DNA of 64,000 nt. It comes from Shewanella violacea DSS12. Its GTDB lineage: Bacteria; Pseudomonadota; Gammaproteobacteria; Enterobacterales; Shewanellaceae. The notes under the pieces were generated by a model. The model did no database searches. It saw nothing but the letters and a program-made list of their open reading frames with translations, and was not told the DNA's origin. The position numbers and the translations under genes are program-made. Below, piece after piece: positions 63,958 through 64,000 of the stretch. Each line of letters starts with the position of its first letter. Positions within the stretch are counted from its first letter, which is position 1. The stretch lies in the NCBI RefSeq assembly GCF_000091325.1, contig NC_014012.1, positions 1,550,001 to 1,614,000 on the forward strand, written 5' to 3'.

Positions 63958-64000
63958 ATAAAATTCAAGAAAACTTACATTCTGACTTCGACCTTGCCAA

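Overview
The window looks like chromosome of a marine gammaproteobacterium of the genus Shewanella, or a very close relative. The evidence is gene order: ssrA-smpB-ratA-rnfH-bamE, the rlmN-pilW-rodZ-ispG-hisS-yfgM-bamB-der string, xseA/guaB-guaA-tadA-mltF-purL, cydABX, and a Vibrio/Shewanella-type flgT/flgO-flgP/flgN-flgM flagellar block. The tmRNA tag ending in SNYSLAA and the methyltransferase/precursor pair beside bamE fit the same assignment. All names come from reading sequence and motifs; no database search was run.

Layout. 1-2.2 kb: a 338-bp tandem duplication that creates a truncated extra copy of the 5' end of a Y1 (HUH) transposase gene, the intact transposase gene, then a four-repeat type I-F CRISPR array with no cas genes in view. 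2.2-5.0 kb: tmRNA, smpB, ratA, rnfH, bamE. 5.4-6.6 kb: the most notable locus, a split borosin pair made of an alpha-N-methyltransferase and a separate 69-residue precursor peptide. 6.7-11.4 kb: a membrane TPR-GGDEF diguanylate cyclase, 1.4 kb of non-coding DNA with an 8-bp minisatellite and a candidate small RNA ending in two terminators, and an HDOD-GAF signalling protein. 11.5-19.5 kb: assorted small genes, mtfA, an orphan ParA/ribbon-helix-helix pair, a 5'-nucleotidase-family phosphatase and a CNNM/CBS membrane protein.

20-29.4 kb: a conserved housekeeping run (rRNA/tRNA methylation, type IV pilus assembly, cell shape, isoprenoid synthesis, histidyl-tRNA charging, outer-membrane assembly, ribosome GTPase). 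29.4-31.2 kb: a repeat-rich gap with a gene remnant and one small membrane protein. 31.2-42.4 kb: xseA (frameshifted in a six-base homopolymer), then guaB, guaA, tadA, mltF and purL. 42.5-46.5 kb: a 25-codon ORF with its own promoter and terminator, then cydABX for cytochrome bd oxidase with FNR-like and CRP-like sites upstream. 46.7-51.7 kb: an RND efflux pair and a divergent TetR regulator with two identical 15-bp palindromic operators between them.

51.7-59.5 kb: accessory-looking DNA holding a secreted chalcone-isomerase-like protein, a DUF2947 protein, a solitary HNH nuclease, a Fur-box-controlled siderophore receptor, gene debris and a membrane fatty-acid hydroxylase family protein, closed by tRNA-Arg(CCT). 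59.7-64 kb: flagellar genes. flgT and flgOP are divergent with a candidate sigma-54 promoter in each direction, and flgM has a clear sigma-28 promoter.

The intergenic DNA repeatedly carries short-unit tandem repeats (7, 8 or 15 bp) and palindromic terminators.
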